From NCBI GenBank assembly GCA_037131735.1, contig JBAXQM010000045.1, positions 1-6,781 of the forward strand: a DNA stretch of 6,781 bases, given 5' to 3'. Source of the DNA: CAIUPE01 sp037131735. GTDB taxonomy: Bacteria; Pseudomonadota; Alphaproteobacteria; Rhizobiales; Beijerinckiaceae. Positions 1 to 6,464 of the stretch are shown one piece after another. Position 1 is the stretch's first letter. Every line of letters starts with the position of its first letter. The translations under genes were made by a program, and so were the position numbers. The notes below the pieces were generated by a model. The model made no database searches. It was given only the letters and a program-made list of their open reading frames with translations, and was not told the origin of the DNA.

Positions 1-3000
1 TACATAAGACTTGTCTTCAATCTTCGGCTTTACTGGTTGAACGGTGTCACGTGCAACGACGTCAGGACGCGCGATCATTGGTGAACGCGGGGCGTCAATC
101 GGCGCAGCTGGACGCGGGACGGGCGTGAGGCTCCGTTCTGGCGCTTTTTCAGGAGCGATCGGAGCAGGGCGTTGTTCCACGGGCTTTGCCGTATCGGTTA
201 CGCGACTTGAGGCCGCCATGATGGCGTTGAGTTCGCCGAGTGCACGAATTTGTTCGCTGACAGCACGCTTAAGCGCCGCCGACTGTTCTTTTGTTTCATT
301 CGGCAGAATGGTGACGCTCTTCGTGATGTCTTCACGCGCGGCATCAACTTCCTGCGCGATCGACTCGGTGAGGCTCTTGACATCGGCGGCGGTCTTTTCA
401 AACCGACCAACCAACTGACCAAGAAGCTCGCTCATCTCGGCAAGAGCTTCGGTAGAGACGGCACGAACTTGATCGACGGTGCGTTCCTTCTCGGCATCTG
501 CCTCTGCGCGCACCGTATCAAACTGCTCGCGCATGGTTTGGCTTGCGACGGTGGCGGCATCGCTCATGATGTCGCGGATCGAGCCGGCGCGATTTTCAAT
601 CGCCATCAATGCGCCATTGAGATGGAGCGCGAATTTCTCGGCAACGGTCTCAACATTGTTGAAATGCTCATTGAGGGTGCGGGTAAGGACCTCGATCGAC
701 GCTTTGCGATTTTCGAGATCAGAGCCCAGACGACCTTCGATGCTGCCGAGCGACTGCGCGGCGTTTTCGAGAATTTCAACATGTTCGCGTGTGACGGAGG
801 ACACAGCACGGGTTCTTTCATCGAGCACATCGATGAGTGCGCGTGTTTCGTGAATACCTGTCGCGGTAACTTCACGCATAGATTCGATCTGCTCGAGGAG
901 GAGGCTTGCCGAATGAGCAGCATCTTCTTTGATGACAGTACCGGCATGGGCAAGGCCGATAACGCGGTCTGCCAATTTGCTTTCGAGTTCGCCGATTGAT
1001 TGATTGGCCTGTTCGACGAGCGTGCGCACAATGTGGCTGGCGTCCGACATTTTCTGAAGAGTAACAAGCGTCTCGCTTTGCAAGCGGTCGGCTGTGCCAC
1101 TTAGAATATCGGCAGTATGCGATCCCACTTGAGCAATCGTATCGGTGATGTTTCCGGCATTCGATTGCAGAGCCGAAATCAGTGAAGTGCCCTGCGTGTC
1201 GAGTGTCGTTGAAAGACGCGAGATTGCCGAATTCAAAGCACCCGAAATCTTTTCCGTGTGGCCTTCGAGGCTTACGCCGAATGTGTTGCTCTGATCGCCA
1301 ATGACCGCGCTAATGGTTTCAAGGCGCGAGACGATGTTATCTTCAAAGTGACGAACCTGACCCTCGAATGTATTGGCGATGTCGATTGCCTTCTCGCCAA
1401 GGATTTCGTTGATTTCGATGGCGCGGACGGCGAGCGATTGCGCGACCGTATCGGCGCGATCAGACATCACGCGGCCAAGCTCTTCCGTCTTGGTTTCGAT
1501 TGTGTTGCCGATGGCAAGGCTTGAACGCTGCAAAGTTTGCTCGAGATTATTCGAACGTTCCGACATGGCTTCCATGAGAACGTTGGTACGCTCCACAAGG
1601 CCTTGGTCAACGCGCGTAAAGAGCGCTTCGATGCCTTCCACAACGGCCACGCTCTTCTCGCGTGAGTTGGATTCGATCGCAGCCAATTGCGATTCAATGA
1701 TGGTTGAAGCGTTTTTGGCTTGCTCGACGAGACGATCGGAGAGGGCGCGACCTTCGGTTGAGAAGAGATGGGCGACTTCGCCCAAACGCGCTTCGATTGT
1801 TGTCGTGAAGTTGGTCGTGTTGCGTTCGATACGCTCAGCAAGTTGATTACCGCTGGTATCAAGCACACGCTCAAGATTGGTGAGATTTTGCGTGATGTTC
1901 GAATTGATCTCGCTGCTTCGACCAAGAATATTTGTTTCGAAGTCATTGAGACGACGATAGAGCGCTTCGCTGAGTGCGCCGCCCTTAACAATAATGGTTT
2001 TCTCGAAGGTCTCGATCTGTCCGCCGAGTTTCTCATTGATGCGCGCGCCGCCTTGATCAAGCGTCGCCGTGATCGAGCCGAGATAATGCGAAAGATTTTG
2101 ATCAAGCGTTGAAGCGCCTTCGCGGATCGTTGATTCAAGCGCGGCGACGCGACCGCCGATGGCTTGGTCAATGCGGGTTGAATAGCTCGACAGATTGGCT
2201 TCAATCTGTTCGGTGTTACGCTGCAGGCTCACATTTAAGAGATTTGTGCCGGTCTGGAAGGACTCGGTAACGGCAGCGATCTTTTCGCCAATCGATTGGC
2301 CCATTGTTGAGCTTGCACCGACCAGCGTTTCTGAAAGCGTCTGTGAATGATTTGTGAGAACGGTGTCGAGTTGTTGCGTCTCGCGCGACAGGGAGTCGAT
2401 CAACATGCCCGATGTTGACGAGATCTGAACGCGAATAGCATCGGCTTCGCGTGAAAACTCGTTCTTGATTTTCTGGGTCTGGCTGCTGACGGCGTCAACG
2501 AGATCGTCGAGACCTTCGCTGAATACACTGCGGGAAGCGGCCAATTTATCATCCATGATGACGGCGAGGCGGCTTACGCTATTATCAATGCCACGTTCAA
2601 GCGTTTCGGCTTGATGTTCGATTGTCGAGCGGATCGATTCACTCATATCGGCGATACGCGATACGAACATATCAGAATCGGAGGTAACTTGTTCTTTTGC
2701 CCGTTCGGACGCGTTCTCGATCGCTTGCACCATGGTTTCAGCGCGGCCAACGATTTCGCGGACAAGATTGTCGCCCGTAGAAGCCAAGCGATCAGTTACG
2801 GCTTCTGATTTCTCTTCAAGCGCATCGACAATATTTTTGCCGATCTGCGAGAGTTGCGAAGAAACGACATCATTCGTCTGCGTCAGATTGAGCAACAATG
2901 TATCGCTCTTCTCAGAAATCACATCGATCATCGTTTCGCCGGTGCGTCCGAGTGTGGCGGCAATCGTGGCGGTTTTCTGATCAATCGCGCCGGCCACTTT

Positions 3001-3885
3001 CGAGCCTGCATCATCAACAAGTGCGGTGATGCGCGTCATGGCCTGATTGATCTCGCGGCCGAGATGCTCATGCGTCGTTAATATGGATGAGCGAATATGT
3101 TCAGCATTTGATGAAATCGCATCGCGTTGAAGGCCCAATTCATCGATCAAAGCGCGAATACGCACTTCGTTCTGGCCATAAGCGCGTTCGAGCGTGGCAA
3201 TTTCATTATGCACCATCGCTTCGAGTTCGCTGGCGCGCGCAACCGCGCGCTCCATGCCATCGCCCATCGCGGCAACTTCACGACGAACAACTTGCGAGAG
3301 TGAGACAACCGCTTCCGTTGTTGCCGCTTCTGGCTGCGCCAAGCGCAGCGCCACTTGCGTCATTGAATTCGCAATCGTGCGCATTTCTGCGGCGCGAATA
3401 GAGGCGAGCGCCAATAGAAAGAAGAGAACGACAGGCAGCGCTAAGCCTACGACGAGGAACGGAATAATCGCTGACGATTCAGCTGACGAGAATGCATTAC
3501 CGAAAAGATCAGGGTGAACAATCAGCGCAATCGCTACCGACAAAATCCAAGCGCCTGAGGCGATCGCCGCAAAAAGATAAGGACGGCGCGAGGGACGTGC
3601 CTGCAAAGTTTGGATGATTTCACCAACCGCTTTGCGATCATCATTGGCAGCAAGGCCGGGGAAGGGGCGATCAAGATCTTGAATGGGTGGACGGAGATCG
3701 GCATCGACACGTGTCTTCACAGACGCGCGCGCAGTTTGGCTCGTTGAGCGCGATCCCAAATCATCACCTGCTTTAGGTTCGCCTGCTTCCGACGCCGCAG
3801 ACGGATTGATCGACTGCGTCAAAGCTTCCTCAATCGCGGAGAGTGCCGCTTCGGCCGAATCCGAGATTTTTGTGTGCGTAGCCAT
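1..3885 (-). CDS. Giant membrane-anchored hendecad-repeat protein, GPR/RgsE-like polar growth ring candidate (C-terminus outside window)
   Basis: The frame is open from ATG 3885-3883 to base 1, exactly 1295 codons with no stop, so the gene is 3'-partial here. Residues 1-100 are polar. Two transmembrane helices follow, about 104-123 and 139-162; the preceding RR at 100-101 suggests both ends lie in the cytoplasm. Residues 263-933 divide into 61 gapless 11-residue units with an aliphatic residue at positions 2 and 6 of nearly every unit (for example RIDQAIGGRVA). Residues 934-1235 remain helical and polar but lose the strict phase. From about 1236 the chain is proline-rich. I see no cysteine and a single tryptophan (W113). 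Family knowledge: Hyphomicrobiales carry ~2000-residue apolipoprotein-like proteins, GPR in Agrobacterium and RgsE in Sinorhizobium, that form a ring at the growing pole. The assignment rests on architecture, not alignment; another large coiled-coil protein is possible. GGTAAG (3897-3892) and GGAG (3902-3899) are weak ribosome-binding candidates. The existence of the gene is near certain, its role about 60% sure. Confidence 0.93.
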   Translation of the reverse strand, partial: MATHTKISDSAEAALSAIEEALTQSINPSAASEAGEPKAGDDLGSRSTSQTARASVKTRVDADLRPPIQDLDRPFPGLAANDDRKAVGEIIQTLQARPSRRPYLFAAIASGAWILSVAIALIVHPDLFGNAFSSAESSAIIPFLVVGLALPVVLFFLLALASIRAAEMRTIANSMTQVALRLAQPEAATTEAVVSLSQVVRREVAAMGDGMERAVARASELEAMVHNEIATLERAYGQNEVRIRALIDELGLQRDAISSNAEHIRSSILTTHEHLGREINQAMTRITALVDDAGSKVAGAIDQKTATIAATLGRTGETMIDVISEKSDTLLLNLTQTNDVVSSQLSQIGKNIVDALEEKSEAVTDRLASTGDNLVREIVGRAETMVQAIENASERAKEQVTSDSDMFVSRIADMSESIRSTIEHQAETLERGIDNSVSRLAVIMDDKLAASRSVFSEGLDDLVDAVSSQTQKIKNEFSREADAIRVQISSTSGMLIDSLSRETQQLDTVLTNHSQTLSETLVGASSTMGQSIGEKIAAVTESFQTGTNLLNVSLQRNTEQIEANLSSYSTRIDQAIGGRVAALESTIREGASTLDQNLSHYLGSITATLDQGGARINEKLGGQIETFEKTIIVKGGALSEALYRRLNDFETNILGRSSEINSNITQNLTNLERVLDTSGNQLAERIERNTTNFTTTIEARLGEVAHLFSTEGRALSDRLVEQAKNASTIIESQLAAIESNSREKSVAVVEGIEALFTRVDQGLVERTNVLMEAMSERSNNLEQTLQRSSLAIGNTIETKTEELGRVMSDRADTVAQSLAVRAIEINEILGEKAIDIANTFEGQVRHFEDNIVSRLETISAVIGDQSNTFGVSLEGHTEKISGALNSAISRLSTTLDTQGTSLISALQSNAGNITDTIAQVGSHTADILSGTADRLQSETLVTLQKMSDASHIVRTLVEQANQSIGELESKLADRVIGLAHAGTVIKEDAAHSASLLLEQIESMREVTATGIHETRALIDVLDERTRAVSSVTREHVEILENAAQSLGSIEGRLGSDLENRKASIEVLTRTLNEHFNNVETVAEKFALHLNGALMAIENRAGSIRDIMSDAATVASQTMREQFDTVRAEADAEKERTVDQVRAVSTEALAEMSELLGQLVGRFEKTAADVKSLTESIAQEVDAAREDITKSVTILPNETKEQSAALKRAVSEQIRALGELNAIMAASSRVTDTAKPVEQRPAPIAPEKAPERSLTPVPRPAAPIDAPRSPMIARPDVVARDTVQPVKPKIEDKSYV
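1087..3099 (-). repeat. 61 contiguous 11-residue (33-nt) coding repeats
   Basis: This stretch encodes residues 263-933 of the large minus-strand protein. Read in steps of 11, the sequence keeps one phase throughout, pattern x-[LIVMF]-x3-[LIVF]-x5, with small residues common at position 10 and charged or polar residues elsewhere. Only a few units break the pattern (for example AIESNSREKSV has S at position 6, and ASRSVFSEGLD has S at position 2). The units are degenerate in sequence, so this is an old protein-level repeat and not a recent DNA duplication. An 11-residue period equals three helical turns and predicts a long straight amphipathic helix or right-handed coiled coil, as in apolipoprotein-type repeats. 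Confidence 0.85.
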
Positions 3886-3943
3886 GATTGTCTTACCGCT
3901 CCAAACTGAATTTTAGGCGTGGGTTCACCCCTTCGCAGTCTAA

Positions 3944-3968
3944 CTTTTGGGGTGGGTCTTGAACACCC
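3944..3968 (+). promoter_or_regulatory. Shared intergenic motif, copy 1
   Basis: CTTTTGGGGTGGG at 3944-3956, followed by TC and TTGAACAC (3959-3966). The same order is found at 6505-6525 with one base fewer in the spacer and one substitution. Each copy lies in a divergent promoter region. Possibly a transcription factor site; no known factor is recognised. Confidence 0.4.
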
Positions 3969-4012
3969 GGCAGGATTAAATAGTGAAAACAGCGTTAACG
4001 GGGGTGTTTTTA

Positions 4013-4041
4013 GGCGAAATCGCCCTATATCACTCTATAAT
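4013..4041 (+). promoter_or_regulatory. Probable promoter of the ferredoxin-reductase pair with palindrome over -35
   Basis: TATAAT at 4036-4041 is a perfect -10 hexamer. The -35 position (about 4013-4018, GGCGAA) does not match TTGACA. Instead a short palindrome, GGCGA-AA-TCGCC at 4013-4024, covers it. A good -10 with a poor -35 overlapped by a dyad is typical of regulated promoters, so a transcription factor site is plausible. Predicted start near 4048 gives a leader of about 93 nt before the ferredoxin ATG. Confidence 0.5.
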
Positions 4042-4062
4042 CTCGCGAATTATGTCCAAACC

Positions 4063-4080
4063 TGACGAAATTCCTCGTCA
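4063..4080 (+). promoter_or_regulatory. Inverted repeat in the ferredoxin leader (possible operator or hairpin)
   Basis: TGACGA (4063-4068) and TCGTCA (4075-4080) are exact reverse complements separated by six bases. The site lies about 15-33 nt after the predicted transcription start, where a repressor would block elongation or initiation. It does not fit the rhizobial RirA box (TGA-N9-TCA); spacing here is TGA-N12-TCA. No regulator can be named. Confidence 0.35.
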
Positions 4081-4140
4081 AATAGGTGTTGTTACTGTAT
4101 CGAGCCGCGAGGGTTTTAACGCCGGCATTATGAGGGTCCT

Positions 4141-4461
4141 ATGGCAAAAATTCAATTCATTGATTTCGGCGGTACGGCGCGGACGGTTGAGGCTGAGCCT
4201 GGCTCGACCGTTATGGAAGCGGCGATCAAAAATGGCGTTCCGGGGATCGAGGCCGAATGTGGCGGCGCCTGTGCGTGCGCCACCTGCCATGTCTATATTG
4301 AGCCTGATTGGCAGGAAAAAGTCGGCGCCCCGTCCTCCATGGAAGAGGATATGCTCGATTTTGCCTATGATGTTCGCCCGAATTCCCGCCTTTCTTGCCA
4401 GATCACCGTGACCCAAGAGCTTGATGGTCTCTCGGTGCGGACCCCGGAAAAACAGGCCTGA
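4141..4461 (+). CDS. [2Fe-2S] ferredoxin, adrenodoxin/FdVI type
   Basis: 106-residue soluble electron carrier. The cluster ligands are C40, C46, C49 and C86, spacing C-x5-C-x2-C-x36-C, the same as mitochondrial adrenodoxin. The loop ECGGACACATCH is the usual alphaproteobacterial form, so the extra C44 inside it is normal. Acidic residues at 68-73 (EEDMLD) correspond to the reductase-binding helix of adrenodoxin. Start: ATG 4141 has GAGG at 4132-4135, 5 nt upstream, and gives the standard N-terminus of a beta strand (AKIQFID). Length matches the ~106-residue Rhodobacter capsulatus FdVI (fdxE). Such ferredoxins feed iron-sulfur cluster assembly or cytochrome P450 enzymes; neither partner is in the window. 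The gene lies 50 bp upstream of a matching reductase in the same direction, and the two are probably co-transcribed from the TATAAT promoter at 4036. Confidence 0.95.
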   Translation: MAKIQFIDFGGTARTVEAEPGSTVMEAAIKNGVPGIEAECGGACACATCHVYIEPDWQEKVGAPSSMEEDMLDFAYDVRPNSRLSCQITVTQELDGLSVRTPEKQA

Positions 4462-4511
4462 GCGATCAAGCCTTTCGATCTGCATTTTTTAAAGAAAGTC
4501 CCGAGAACGCC

Positions 4512-5549
4512 ATGACCGAGACGATTAAAACCGATTGCCTGATCATCGGAGCAGGGCCCGTGGGCCTATTTGCCGTCTTTGAATTAGGGCTTCTCGATAT
4601 CAAGGCACATGTCGTTGATATTCTTGATAAAATTGGCGGACAATGTGCCGAGCTTTATCCGGAAAAGCCGATTTACGACATTCCGGGCTTTCCCACGGTT
4701 ACAGGGCAGGGTCTCATCGACAATCTCATGAAGCAGATTGAGCCTTTTGGGCCAGTATTCCACCTGAATGAAATGGTAGCCGAGGTACAAAATCTTGGTA
4801 CGCCGACAGCACCCCTGTTCCGGGTCAAAACTAATGCTGATACATTGTTTGAGGCCAGATCTATCGTGATTGCAGCCGGTGGGGGCTCCTTTCAGCCGAA
4901 AAAGCCGCCTATTCCAGAAATTGAGACCTATGAACGTGAGAGTGTTTATTACGCTGTGCGGAAGATCGAGACCTTCCGCGGGCGCTCGGTTCTGATTGTC
5001 GGCGGTGGGGACTCCGCGCTCGACTGGACTCTTAATCTGGTGCCAGTCGCAAAACGCGTCACCTTGATGCATCGTCGGGACGATTTCCGCGCTGCGCCTC
5101 ATAGTGTCGAGCAGATGCGCGCGCTGGTGCGCGACGGCGCCATGGATCTCCGGATCGGGCAGGCAACCAAGCTTCAGGGGCAGAATGGCCGTCTCGAACA
5201 CGTCATCTGCCGCGATAATGACGGCGGCGAATTCGCGGTGGCCTGCGATGCTATGCTGCCCTTCTTCGGATTGACGATGAAGCTCGGCCCTATTGCGGAT
5301 TGGGGCCTATCGCTTCATGAAAATCTGATCCCCGTTGATACGGAGAAATTCGAAACCTCGGTTCCGGGTATTTTTGCGATTGGTGATATCAACACCTATC
5401 CCGGTAAACTGAAGCTGATCCTCTCGGGCTTCCATGAGGGAGCGTTAGCCGCGCAAAAAGTGCAGCGTTATGTCTATCCCGACCGCCGCGTCACCTTCCA
5501 ATATACAACGTCTTCGACGAGCCTGCAGAAAAAACTCGGTGTAGCCTGA
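4512..5549 (+). CDS. Ferredoxin-NADP+ reductase, thioredoxin-reductase-like type
   Basis: 345-residue FAD- and NADPH-binding flavoenzyme (EC 1.18.1.2 expected) that would pass electrons from NADPH to the upstream ferredoxin. The FAD-binding GxGxxG is GAGPVG at 13-18. Y49 in ELYPEKPIYDIPGFP corresponds to the tyrosine stacking on the flavin in Bacillus and Rhodopseudomonas enzymes. The NADP-binding glycine motif is GGGDSA (164-169), followed by HRRDDFR (188-194), whose arginines select the 2'-phosphate of NADPH. A second FAD contact is FAIGDI at 288-293. The CxxC redox pair of true thioredoxin reductase is absent from the central domain, and a C-terminal extension (YTTSSTSL, 331-338) is present; both mark this as ferredoxin reductase. 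Start ATG 4512 has only a weak upstream purine stretch (GAGAA), but the FAD motif begins at residue 13 as usual. Thioredoxin reductase is the alternative and is unlikely. Confidence 0.94.
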   Translation: MTETIKTDCLIIGAGPVGLFAVFELGLLDIKAHVVDILDKIGGQCAELYPEKPIYDIPGFPTVTGQGLIDNLMKQIEPFGPVFHLNEMVAEVQNLGTPTAPLFRVKTNADTLFEARSIVIAAGGGSFQPKKPPIPEIETYERESVYYAVRKIETFRGRSVLIVGGGDSALDWTLNLVPVAKRVTLMHRRDDFRAAPHSVEQMRALVRDGAMDLRIGQATKLQGQNGRLEHVICRDNDGGEFAVACDAMLPFFGLTMKLGPIADWGLSLHENLIPVDTEKFETSVPGIFAIGDINTYPGKLKLILSGFHEGALAAQKVQRYVYPDRRVTFQYTTSSTSLQKKLGVA

Positions 5550-5553
5550 CCGT

Positions 5554-5573
5554 GATCATGCGCAGGCATGATC
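5554..5573 (+). repeat. Perfect 8-bp stem-loop between reductase and stress-protein genes
   Basis: GATCATGC (5554-5561), loop GCAG, GCATGATC (5566-5573). It starts 4 nt after the reductase stop. No T-run follows (CCAAATCA), so it is not a standard intrinsic terminator. It may protect the 3' end of the upstream message. GCATGATC-type half sites are also familiar from short interspersed palindromes in Hyphomicrobiales genomes, and this could be a remnant of one; that comparison is from memory. Confidence 0.6.
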
Positions 5574-5643
5574 CAAATCAAGGCGTAAGCCTGACAATCG
5601 CCGCAGTCTGACCTGATGCTGCGCCAATGGCGCGTGCTTGGTC

Positions 5644-5649
5644 AGGAGG
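5644..5649 (+). promoter_or_regulatory. Strong ribosome binding site AGGAGG deciding the stress-protein start
   Basis: AGGAGG lies 5 nt before ATG 5655. A longer in-frame reading from ATG 5616 would put this site inside the gene and add 13 residues (MLRQWRVLGQEAF) with no counterpart in the family. It therefore selects 5655 as the start. Confidence 0.85.
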
Positions 5650-5654
5650 CATTT

Positions 5655-6089
5655 ATGTTTACGTCGATTGTGGTTCCGGTTGATCTGTCCGAAATTGAGA
5701 TCTCCAAGCTTGCACTTGAACGGGCTTCAACGCTTGCAAGCGTGTCAAATGCGTCTTTGCATCTCGTTTATGTGCGTTCAATCTTGCCGATTACCTTTAT
5801 GGAGTATGTGCCGCCGTCTTTTGACGAAGAACAACAGGCGGATTGCGAAAAGCGGATGAAAGAGCTCGTCGCTTCGCTCGCGATCGCCGATAAATCAAAG
5901 GTTACGTCCGCCGTGCGCATGGGTTCGGTTTACAACGAAGTATTGGCAGAGGCGGAAGAGAAAAAAGCAGATCTGATCGTTGTGGGTTCGCATCGTCCCG
6001 CCATGGCGACCTATCTTTTAGGATCAAACGCAACCACGATTGTGCGTCATGCGCCGTGTTCGGTACTTGTCGTTCGTCCGCTGAGCTAA
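5655..6089 (+). CDS. Universal stress protein, UspF/UspG-like (single Usp domain)
   Basis: 144-residue cytoplasmic protein with one Usp alpha/beta fold. The N-terminal strand FTSIVVPVDLS carries D10, which contacts adenine in ATP-binding members. The C-terminal nucleotide region reads GSHRPAMATYLLGSNATT (111-128) followed by VRHAPCSVLVVRP. The classical G-x2-G-x9-G-S/T motif has R114 at the second glycine. E. coli UspF has the same HRP...YLLGSNA arrangement, so this is a subfamily feature and not a loss of function. Such proteins accumulate under starvation, oxidative or respiratory stress; no enzymatic reaction is assigned. The start at 5655 is fixed by AGGAGG at 5644-5649. A gap of 105 nt with a stem-loop separates it from the reductase gene, so it may be transcribed separately or by read-through. 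A small dyad, GCGCC-AAT-GGCGC (5621-5633), lies just upstream of the ribosome binding site. Confidence 0.93.
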   Translation: MFTSIVVPVDLSEIEISKLALERASTLASVSNASLHLVYVRSILPITFMEYVPPSFDEEQQADCEKRMKELVASLAIADKSKVTSAVRMGSVYNEVLAEAEEKKADLIVVGSHRPAMATYLLGSNATTIVRHAPCSVLVVRPLS

Positions 6090-6107
6090 CGACTTGAAAC
6101 TTTAGTT

Positions 6108-6464
6108 TTAGTTACGTCGAGTGTCATCATGCACGCGGTAGTCGGTCTCAATGACTGTCTCACGCTCATTATAAGAGTTTGATGCGGCAGAGTTTGATGC
6201 GGTGCGCAGAGCTTTCAAAAAACGCCAACGCAGATAAAGCCCTATGCCGATAAAAATCGGCGCGAGGACGAGAAGAAGGCTCGCACTCACAAGAAACAAG
6301 ACGAACCCCGCGACAGCAATCGAAATGGAGACAAGCGCTATCATCCAGCCGGGCACGGCTTGGACAACAAACCGGCCTCCTTGCGTGCCGCGGATTGAGT
6401 CATAATCTTGTTGCATGTGCCATCGATTCCCGTGAAACATAAGCTCAAATAACCGTCCAAACAT
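6108..6464 (-). CDS. Small two-helix membrane protein of unknown function
   Basis: 118 residues as read from ATG 6464. I do not recognise the family. Residues 1-38 are polar and cytoplasm-like, about 40-79 are almost entirely hydrophobic and long enough for two membrane helices joined by a tight turn near residue 60, and WRFLK at 80-84 is a positive flank; both ends would then be in the cytoplasm. The C-terminal tail is hydrophilic and ends VIETDYRVHDDTRRN. The start is uncertain: no ribosome binding site precedes 6464, and a TATAGA box (6482-6477) would place the transcription start only a few bases before it. ATG 6440 (residue 9) and ATG 6416 (residue 17, MQQDYDSIRG) are alternatives; all keep the membrane part. 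The gene converges with the stress-protein gene, 18 bp between stops, and diverges from the phosphatase gene. The tail contains a small tandem duplication. Confidence 0.75.
   Translation of the reverse strand: MFGRLFELMFHGNRWHMQQDYDSIRGTQGGRFVVQAVPGWMIALVSISIAVAGFVLFLVSASLLLVLAPIFIGIGLYLRWRFLKALRTASNSAASNSYNERETVIETDYRVHDDTRRN
6174..6202. repeat. 15-bp tandem duplication inside the small membrane protein gene
   Basis: AGAGTTTGATGCGG occurs at 6174-6187 and again at 6189-6202, identical over 14 bases, period 15. On the minus strand it duplicates five codons, giving ASNSA-ASNSY at about residues 89-98. Because the period is a multiple of three, the frame is kept. The identity suggests recent slippage in a flexible linker after the membrane helices. 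Confidence 0.85.

Larger units (their letters stand above)
3886..4140. other. Divergent intergenic region between the giant repeat protein and the ferredoxin gene
   Basis: 255 bp without a credible gene. It holds the start regions of both flanking genes. Toward the left, a TAAAAT box (3915-3910, minus strand) could be a -10 element for the large gene, but I see no convincing -35. Toward the right there is a consensus TATAAT, a palindrome and a leader inverted repeat, listed separately. It also contains one copy of a motif that recurs at 6505-6525. Confidence 0.8.

Noticed and set aside
44..3517. Many plus-strand open frames of 65-249 residues (for example 250-999, 1373-1846, 3194-3517) and minus frames at 198-422, 606-1100 and 1467-2204.
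   Set aside because: All lie opposite or out of phase with the single 1295-codon minus-strand gene. They have no recognisable domains and arise from its Glu/Ala/Arg-rich, stop-poor codon usage.
3683..3916. Plus-strand frame of 77 residues overlapping the N-terminus of the giant gene.
   Set aside because: Antisense shadow with no ribosome binding site and low-complexity Ala/Ser content.
3976..3999. TTAA and TTAAC as a possible CtrA binding site near the giant gene.
   Set aside because: The halves are 15 bp apart; CtrA boxes need TTAA-N7-TTAA(C).
4261..4290. Extra cysteine (C44) among the ferredoxin cluster ligands.
   Set aside because: CGGACACATC is a common form in alphaproteobacterial adrenodoxin-type ferredoxins, so it is not a novelty.
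3983..5201. Frames at 3983-4411 (+), 4078-4485 (-) and 4584-5201 (-).
   Set aside because: They overlap the ferredoxin and reductase genes, whose motifs are unmistakable, and encode nothing recognisable.
5638..5859. 73-residue plus-strand frame inside the stress-protein gene.
   Set aside because: Out-of-frame shadow; the Usp frame has both the ribosome binding site and the family motifs.
5985..6040. Apparent loss of the Usp G-x2-G nucleotide motif (R114 for Gly).
   Set aside because: The same HRP-x-YLLGSNA arrangement exists in E. coli UspF, so it is a subfamily trait.
6090..6107. Possible bidirectional terminator between the convergent stress-protein and membrane-protein genes.
   Set aside because: Only an ACT/AGT dyad is visible in the 18-bp gap; too weak to call a hairpin.
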